This document shows positions 15,216-19,366 of a stretch of 19,366 bases of DNA, piece after piece. The notes beneath the pieces are model-generated. The model did no database searches, was not told the origin of the DNA, and saw only the letters and a list, made by a program, of their open reading frames with translations. Each line of letters starts with the position of its first letter. Position 1 is the first letter of the stretch. Source of the DNA: Spirochaetaceae bacterium (GTDB lineage: Bacteria > Spirochaetota > Spirochaetia > CADAEX01); NCBI GenBank assembly GCA_009778835.1, contig WRFK01000007.1:1-19366 (forward strand), given 5' to 3'. The position numbers and the translations under genes are program-made.

Positions 15216-15788
15216 TTATCTTTTCTTTTTTCCGGTCATTTTTTTGTACATTTCTCTTAATGCTTTTTCATTTATAAGCATTAATTTATGCATCGCAGGT
15301 TTTGCTTTCTTTTTTCCTTCAAATTCAAGAATTTTTGCAGCCAGGTTATAAAGCCTTCTTATTCCCTGTATAGAAGGTATTGAACATTTAAAAATTTTTG
15401 CCAATTCAAAATCAGGATGTTTGGGATTAAGGTCTATGAAATCAAGGAGTTCTTCTTTTTCCCATTTTTTATGTGTTCCTTTGCTGAAATCATACTTTTC
15501 CATTCTTGTTTTTCTTCTTTCAGCAGCGCCATTCATTTTTACTTTTTTCCAATAAGGATGCCTGTTTCTTGTATAATTTATATCCTGAATTGTTAATCCT
15601 GTCTTTTCTAACCATTTACGTGTAACAAATCTTTTTTCTGCCGGAGTCAGAGAGCTTTTTATTGAATAATCAACGTAAGCATCGATTGTCTTTTTTTCCA
15701 AGAGCTTTTTCATCTTTTCTGACATTTTAATCTCAGGTGTTACTTTTTTTGTTGGTTTTCCTTTTTTTGAAGTTACTTTTTTTGCCAT
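15216..15788 (-). CDS. lysine-rich basic protein, unknown function
   Basis: 190 residues, very basic at both ends (KKVTSKKGKPTKK at the start, KKMTGKKKR at the end). The first 35 residues look disordered. The centre has aromatic/basic patches (NYTRNRHPYWKKVKMNG). The segment around 124-150, HPDFELAKIFKCSIPSIQGI and onwards, has the spacing of a helix-turn-helix (ELAKIFKCSIPSIQGIRR). A nucleic-acid-binding or nucleoid-associated role is therefore plausible but inferred. AGGGAG sits 6 bases before ATG 15788, and a TATAAT (15828-15823) lies about 35 bases upstream, so it is a real single gene. I recognise no named family. Confidence 0.7.
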   Translation of the reverse strand: MAKKVTSKKGKPTKKVTPEIKMSEKMKKLLEKKTIDAYVDYSIKSSLTPAEKRFVTRKWLEKTGLTIQDINYTRNRHPYWKKVKMNGAAERRKTRMEKYDFSKGTHKKWEKEELLDFIDLNPKHPDFELAKIFKCSIPSIQGIRRLYNLAAKILEFEGKKKAKPAMHKLMLINEKALREMYKKMTGKKKR

Positions 15789-15880
15789 ATATACTCCCTC
15801 TTTTTAGTTACTATAATATAATATTATACACGAACTATAAAAGAAAAGAAAGTTTTTTATTTTAGCATTACCCATTTATA

Positions 15881-15908
15881 TTGACAAAAAATATGAAAAT
15901 ATTATATG
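15881..15908 (+). promoter_or_regulatory. promoter of the aromatic-biosynthesis operon
   Basis: TTGACA (15881-15886) with TATATG (15903-15908) 16 bases downstream; a 17- or 18-base register is also possible. Transcription would start near 15915, about 25 bases before the leader peptide ATG and 105 bases before the terminator hairpin. Confidence 0.55.
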
Positions 15909-15938
15909 AAACTAGAATAAACTATTGGAATTCTTTTT

Positions 15939-15995
15939 ATGATTATTAAAAAATGCATATATTTTTATTATTTTTATAAGACTCTTTATTTATGA
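15939..15995 (+). CDS. Tyr/Phe-rich attenuator leader peptide
   Basis: 18-codon ORF, MIIKKCIYFYYFYKTLYL, with stop TGA at 15993-15995. Codons 8-13 (15960-15977) are six aromatic codons in a row (Y F Y Y F Y), and Tyr17 makes five Tyr and two Phe in total. GGAA (15927-15930) is a modest ribosome site 8 bases upstream. It lies between a promoter and an intrinsic terminator directly ahead of aromatic-pathway genes, the layout of classical leader-peptide attenuators such as pheA. A ribosome stalled for charged tRNA-Tyr or tRNA-Phe would change folding of the downstream RNA. TAT and TTT are common in AT-rich DNA, so chance is possible, but the context supports function. Confidence 0.6.
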   Translation: MIIKKCIYFYYFYKTLYL

Positions 15996-16020
15996 TACCT
16001 ATGACATTGGTTTATGATAG

Positions 16021-16050
16021 AGCCGTGATCAAGGATCACGGCTTTTTTTT
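16021..16050 (+). terminator. intrinsic terminator in the aro leader (attenuator)
   Basis: AGCCGTGATC (16021-16030), loop AAG, then GATCACGGCT (16034-16043): a perfect 10-bp stem followed by a T tract to 16050. It stands 35 bases before the first aro gene and no gene on + precedes it other than the leader ORF, so its role must be to stop leader transcripts. A weak competing pairing, GGTTT (16009-16013) with GAGCC (16020-16024), would open its left arm. Confidence 0.85.
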
Positions 16051-16085
16051 AATCCGGCTAATATTAGGATCAGGAGAAATATTAT

Positions 16086-16562
16086 ATGGAAGATTTAAAA
16101 CTTGCAGTAATTGGCAAAGACAAAAAACGTACAGTTATTGACATAAATGGCATAAAAACCGGAAAAGATTTTGTCGTTATAGCAGGTCCATACAGCGTTG
16201 AAACAGAAGAACAAACCATTAAAACAGCATTGGCGGTAAAAAAAGCAGGAGCAAATATGTTAAGAGGGGGCGCATTTAAGCCAAGAACCTCTCCGTATGC
16301 CTTTCAGGGATTGGGAATAGAAGGGCTTAAAATCCTTGAAAAAGCCCATAATGAGACAGGATTACCAATAGTTACCGAAGTTGTAGATGTAAGGGATCTT
16401 TCCCGGGTATGCGAATATGCCGATGTTATCCAGATAGAGCCCGAAAAAGCCATGAGCGACTCAGACCAACAGCTTAATCCTCATGATTTTGCAAAAATCA
16501 TGAGTAAAATAAAAAAAATAAAACAGTGTTATGACACCATAGTTGTCGAAGAGATTGGGTAA
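16086..16562 (+). CDS. aroF: DAHP synthase remnant, internally deleted
   Basis: 158 residues against about 260-340 for the family. The intact part matches the AroAI-beta type (TIGR01361-like): VVIAGPYSVE (31-39), LRGGAFKPRTSPYAFQGLG (59-77) and TGLPIVTEV. At YADVIQI (111-117) the sequence jumps directly to EPEKAMSD (118-125), which in family members lies after the IVEVHP motif. Roughly 115-120 central residues are missing, including the LLKRG lysine, the ERGIRT region, the DPSH histidine and the metal-binding Glu. The usual AGPCSVE metal-ligand Cys is Tyr36 (codon 16191). DAHP synthesis is therefore unlikely; a reading frame survives, so it was probably trimmed in frame, or it is an assembly fault. 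AGGAGA (16072-16077) fixes the start. It heads the aro operon. Confidence 0.85.
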   Translation: MEDLKLAVIGKDKKRTVIDINGIKTGKDFVVIAGPYSVETEEQTIKTALAVKKAGANMLRGGAFKPRTSPYAFQGLGIEGLKILEKAHNETGLPIVTEVVDVRDLSRVCEYADVIQIEPEKAMSDSDQQLNPHDFAKIMSKIKKIKQCYDTIVVEEIG

Positions 16563-16564
16563 AT

Positions 16565-17653
16565 ATGAAAACAATTACAGTAACTGCAAAATCAGGTAAA
16601 ACCAGGTTATTAATTAATGAAAAACTGGAAAACTTTTATAAATATTGCAATGTCGATGAAACAATTATTATTATTGATAAGAATATAGCCCGCTTGTATG
16701 GTGATAGTTTCAAAGATTTTAAAACAATAATTATTGATGCGAGTGAAAAAAATAAAAATATTGAAACTATCGCAAATATTTATGAAAAACTTTTGGAATT
16801 CTCCTGCGACAGGCACAGTTTTATTGTTGGAATAGGCGGTGGCGTTGTTACTGATATTACAGGGTTTGTTGCTTCTACTTTTTTAAGAGGAATAAGGTAT
16901 GCCTTTGTTCCCACGACACTGCTTTCCCAGGTAGATGCTGCTATTGGCGGAAAAAATGGCGTCAACTTTATGGGAATTAAAAATATTATAGGAACTTTTT
17001 CGCAACCCGATTTTGTAATCTTTGACGTTGATACTTTGAAAACTCTTGATATAAAAGAGTTTATAAGCGGAATAGGGGAGATAATAAAATGTTCTATAAT
17101 CTCGGGAAAAGAATTTTTTAATCTTTTATCTGATAACCTCTATAATATTATTTCTAAATTTAAAGAACATTGCCTGCTGGAGAATGTTCCGGTCTATAAT
17201 GGGCTGGAAAATCTTTTATATTATTTTATTGAGGAATCTCTAAAAATTAAGGCAGATATAGTTGAAAAAGATGAGAAAGAAGCAGGCTTGCGCAAAGTTT
17301 TAAATCTTGGACACACTTTGGCTCATGCCATAGAAATTACGGAAAATATTCCGCATGGGGCAGCTGTAATTAAAGGGACAAAATTTGCAAGCGATTTTTC
17401 GACAAAAGAAGGGTTTCTCGATATTGAGGAAAACAGGAAAATAACATCTTTACTGGAACTTACAGGAGTTTCTCTTTCTTTGGGAATAAAAACCGATCGG
17501 GATAAAATTAAAGAAGCTCTTTTTCATGACAAGAAAAAAAAGGGAGATACCATAGATTTTGTATTTATAAAAAATATTGGATCTGTATTTATATCAAACA
17601 TAAAAATAGAAAAAATTATGGAGGCTATTGATGATATGTGTATCAATAGGTGA
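16565..17653 (+). CDS. aroB: 3-dehydroquinate synthase
   Basis: 362 residues, normal length. It cyclises DAHP to 3-dehydroquinate using NAD and a divalent metal, the second shikimate-pathway step. Motifs are the NAD-binding GIGGGVVTDITGF (89-101), FLRGIRYAFVPTTLLSQVDA, IGGKNGVNF (128-135), and the metal ligands E172 (ISGIGEIIK), H250 (LNLGHTLAHAIE) and H264 (IPHGAAV). The usual HGEAV reads HGAAV, but the ligand His is kept. A slightly enlarged segment near 198-222 precedes EESLKIKADIVEKDEKE. It starts two bases after the DAHP synthase remnant and overlaps aroD by 23 bases. Unlike its neighbours it shows no damage, so the pathway may still be used with DAHP made by another synthase. Confidence 0.95.
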   Translation: MKTITVTAKSGKTRLLINEKLENFYKYCNVDETIIIIDKNIARLYGDSFKDFKTIIIDASEKNKNIETIANIYEKLLEFSCDRHSFIVGIGGGVVTDITGFVASTFLRGIRYAFVPTTLLSQVDAAIGGKNGVNFMGIKNIIGTFSQPDFVIFDVDTLKTLDIKEFISGIGEIIKCSIISGKEFFNLLSDNLYNIISKFKEHCLLENVPVYNGLENLLYYFIEESLKIKADIVEKDEKEAGLRKVLNLGHTLAHAIEITENIPHGAAVIKGTKFASDFSTKEGFLDIEENRKITSLLELTGVSLSLGIKTDRDKIKEALFHDKKKKGDTIDFVFIKNIGSVFISNIKIEKIMEAIDDMCINR

Positions 17654-18311
17654 GAAGGATTACAATAATGCAATTAAAGTGGCAGCTTTGTATGATTTTG
17701 CAGAAATAAGGCTTGATCTTCTTGAAACCGTTGATAAAAAAATTGCTGAAAAAATATTTTCTTCTCATAAAAATCTTATTGCAACATATAGAAAAAAAGA
17801 TGAATCTGATGCGGACACAAAACAGCTTTCGATATTAAAAACAGCAATAGAGGCTGGGGCAACTTATGTTGATATTGATATAAACGAAAGTATTGAATTT
17901 ATTTCTTCTGTAAAATCGATTTGCATCAGTAATAACCGGCAATCTGGCAATAAGAGAAATACAAATTTAATAATCTCATATCACAATTATGAGGAAACTC
18001 CTTCTCTTGATTTTCTCGATAAAATAATAGTTCATGCAGCAGCCAGAGGCGCTGATGTAGTAAAAATCGCATGTGCTGTAAAAGAAACAGCGCATATTGA
18101 AAGGCTGTTAAGCATACCGGATTATTATAGTTCTATAAAAATAGCTATTGCTGGAATGGGAGAGCAGGGAGGCAGGGTCAGGATTCTCTCGGAATCAGCA
18201 GGCAGTTTTTTTACCTATGCAAGTCACGATATGAAAAGCTGCACAGCAGAAGGGCAGCTTGATTATAAAACAATACTGGAAGAACAGAAGAAAGTTGTAA
18301 GCGGGTGGTAG
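17631..18311 (+). CDS. aroD: type I 3-dehydroquinate dehydratase
   Basis: 226 residues, normal for the class I (Schiff-base) enzyme that dehydrates 3-dehydroquinate to 3-dehydroshikimate. Visible features are FAEIRLDLLE (23-32), the general base in ISYHNYEETP (H118), the Schiff-base lysine in DVVKIACAVK (K145), GMGEQGGRVR (175-184), ESAGSFFTYAS (188-198) and AEGQL (206-210). ATG 17631 is preferred because GGAGG (17620-17624) lies 6 bases before it; a TTG one codon upstream is too close. It overlaps the end of aroB by 23 bases and is followed 6 bases later by aroE-aroK, so translation is coupled. The C-terminus is intact. Confidence 0.95.
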   Translation: MICVSIGEKDYNNAIKVAALYDFAEIRLDLLETVDKKIAEKIFSSHKNLIATYRKKDESDADTKQLSILKTAIEAGATYVDIDINESIEFISSVKSICISNNRQSGNKRNTNLIISYHNYEETPSLDFLDKIIVHAAARGADVVKIACAVKETAHIERLLSIPDYYSSIKIAIAGMGEQGGRVRILSESAGSFFTYASHDMKSCTAEGQLDYKTILEEQKKVVSGW

Positions 18312-18317
18312 CGTAAA

Positions 18318-19366
18318 GTGGATAGTAGTATAAGGCTTGCTGTTGCCGGAAATCCAATAGCGCACAGCATAAGTCCAAATATATTTTATAAACTGTTTGA
18401 ATCAACAAATCTCACAGGATTTTATTCCAGGATTGCGGCAGATTCTTTTAAAGAGGTAATTGATGTTGCAAAAGTAGCTGGGATAAAGGGCTTAAATATT
18501 ACTTCCCCTTTTAAACAGGATGCAGCAGGTTACCGCAGCGCAGTAGAAGCGAGCCAGCCTCTCTTGACTCCGGTAGACCAACTGTATCCAATGTCACCTC
18601 AGCAGTGCTCCAAGTCGCCACAGATGCCCCCCTCGTCACCCCGACGAAGGCCGGGGTCCGATAATATCGTCGAAAAACTTGAAGCAGCTAATACTGCAGT
18701 TATCGCGAACAATGGTGTGGATATATCTTTATTTAACACAGATTATCTTGGCGTATATGAATCTGTAAAAAATATTTTCCCGAATGAATGCAATGGGGAC
18801 TCAACAAAAAAGAAAACTGCTTTTGTTCTAGGAGCAGGGGGCGCAGGTATTGCTGCTGCTTATGGACTTTCTCTTGCTGGATTTAATGTTACTGTTTTTA
18901 ACAGAACAGTTTCAAAAGCATCAGAGAAAATAAAATGGATCAAAAACTGCAGCGCTGCTGATCTAAAAGAGATAAATAACCAGATATGTAATGCAGATAT
19001 TATTGTAAATGCACTTCCTGTAAATGATATTTTTTTTGATGTAAGCAAAGTCAATAAAAATGCAGTTATTTTTGATGCAAATTATAAAAACAGCGCTTTA
19101 AGAAAAGCTGCGACAGAAAATTGGTTACAAACGATTTCAGGTTTGAAATGGCTTGTAAATCAGGCGATCTTTTCATTTGAAATATTTACAGGATCAAAAT
19201 TACCTGATAATTCTATCGATCTTTTTACTGAAGAAAATCTGACTTTTAATAAAAACAACATATCTTTTATAGGATTTATGGGAAGCGGTAAAACAACAGT
19301 AGGCAAAATAGTTGCAAAACTTTTTAATACAGATTTTATAGATATTGATAAAGAGATAGAAAAAAA
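18318..19366 (+). CDS. aroE-aroK: shikimate dehydrogenase - shikimate kinase fusion, 3' end cut by window
   Basis: The open frame starts at GTG 18318 and is still open at the window end (349 codons). Residues 1 to about 310 are AroE: the shikimate-binding AHSISPNIF (15-23), ITSPFK with catalytic K66, EAANTAV (122-128) with the conserved NT, FNTDYLG (139-145), the NADP loop VLGAGGAGIAA (170-180) and NRT, then WLVNQAIFSFEIFTG. From residue 319 shikimate kinase begins: Walker A GFMGSGKTTVG (319-329) and DFIDIDKEIE with the shikimate-binding Asp. One chain would thus reduce 3-dehydroshikimate and phosphorylate shikimate. Residues 71-114 (18528-18659) are a GC-rich, Pro/Ser/Arg-rich insert absent from ordinary AroE, placed just after catalytic K66. 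Activity may be lost or the insert tolerated as a surface loop. Confidence 0.88.
   Translation, partial: MDSSIRLAVAGNPIAHSISPNIFYKLFESTNLTGFYSRIAADSFKEVIDVAKVAGIKGLNITSPFKQDAAGYRSAVEASQPLLTPVDQLYPMSPQQCSKSPQMPPSSPRRRPGSDNIVEKLEAANTAVIANNGVDISLFNTDYLGVYESVKNIFPNECNGDSTKKKTAFVLGAGGAGIAAAYGLSLAGFNVTVFNRTVSKASEKIKWIKNCSAADLKEINNQICNADIIVNALPVNDIFFDVSKVNKNAVIFDANYKNSALRKAATENWLQTISGLKWLVNQAIFSFEIFTGSKLPDNSIDLFTEENLTFNKNNISFIGFMGSGKTTVGKIVAKLFNTDFIDIDKEIEK
18528..18659 (+). repeat. GC-rich in-frame insert within aroE (copy C)
   Basis: 132 bases, 62% G+C by my count, in a gene otherwise AT-rich. It has no stop in the aroE frame and is a multiple of three. It contains the hairpin ACCCCG (18638-18643)/CGGGGT (18652-18657), a form common in dispersed bacterial palindromes. 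An 11-base stretch is shared in inverse with 13087-13097. The encoded 44 residues are Pro, Ser, Gln and Arg rich. The borders are estimated from the length of normal AroE. Confidence 0.65.

Noticed and set aside
15033..15260. Plus-strand open frame of 75 codons over the repeat element
   Set aside because: No ribosome site; its readable middle is the repeat itself, and its end overlaps the Lys-rich gene on the other strand.
15909..16085. T-box or riboswitch in the aro leader
   Set aside because: No T-box sequence (TGGNACCGCG-like) and no known riboswitch core; the leader ORF plus terminator explains the region better.

Overview
This is an AT-rich bacterial chromosome segment whose genes have Shine-Dalgarno sites and TTGACA/TATAAT-type promoters. 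Gene content (a BspA-type leucine-rich-repeat protein, a lipobox lipoprotein, a choline-kinase-like enzyme, split transketolase) fits a host-associated, fermentative low-GC bacterium. A spirochaete of the Treponema type or an Endomicrobium-like lineage are my best guesses. The sequence alone does not settle this, and there is no rRNA or tRNA in the window. No phage, transposase or CRISPR array is visible.

Left part (1-5155): two overlapping HAD phosphatase genes on + converge on a choline/ethanolamine-kinase-like gene on -. A divergent intergenic region with a consensus promoter each way leads to a three-gene sugar-phosphate operon: an RpiB-family protein lacking both ring-opening histidines, then transketolase N and C halves as separate genes, closed by a clear terminator.

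Middle part (5154-15788): mostly minus-strand genes. These are pyruvate kinase with an extra C-terminal domain followed by a DHH/DHHA1 phosphoesterase; a MurR/RpiR regulator; an LRR surface/membrane protein; a nucleotidyltransferase-TPM pair with LemA downstream; and a lysine-rich protein of unknown function. On + lie a lipoprotein gene with a repeat-like insert in its signal region and a 76-aa membrane protein under a perfect-consensus promoter.

Right part (15881-19366): an aromatic-pathway operon in the order DAHP synthase remnant, aroB, aroD, aroE-aroK fusion (running off the window). Upstream is an arrangement that reads as a transcription attenuator: promoter, an 18-codon leader ORF with six consecutive Tyr/Phe codons, then an intrinsic terminator 35 bases before the first gene. 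The DAHP synthase has lost about 115-120 central residues and its metal-binding Cys. The aroE part carries a 44-residue, GC-rich in-frame insert.

Several GC-rich, hairpin-forming islands (8376-8471, 10405-10475, 13050-13097, 15068-15203, 18528-18659) stand out from the AT-rich background. Two of them sit in frame inside genes, like the coding palindromic elements known from Rickettsia. The attenuator, the in-frame elements and the damaged DAHP synthase are the most notable parts of the window.
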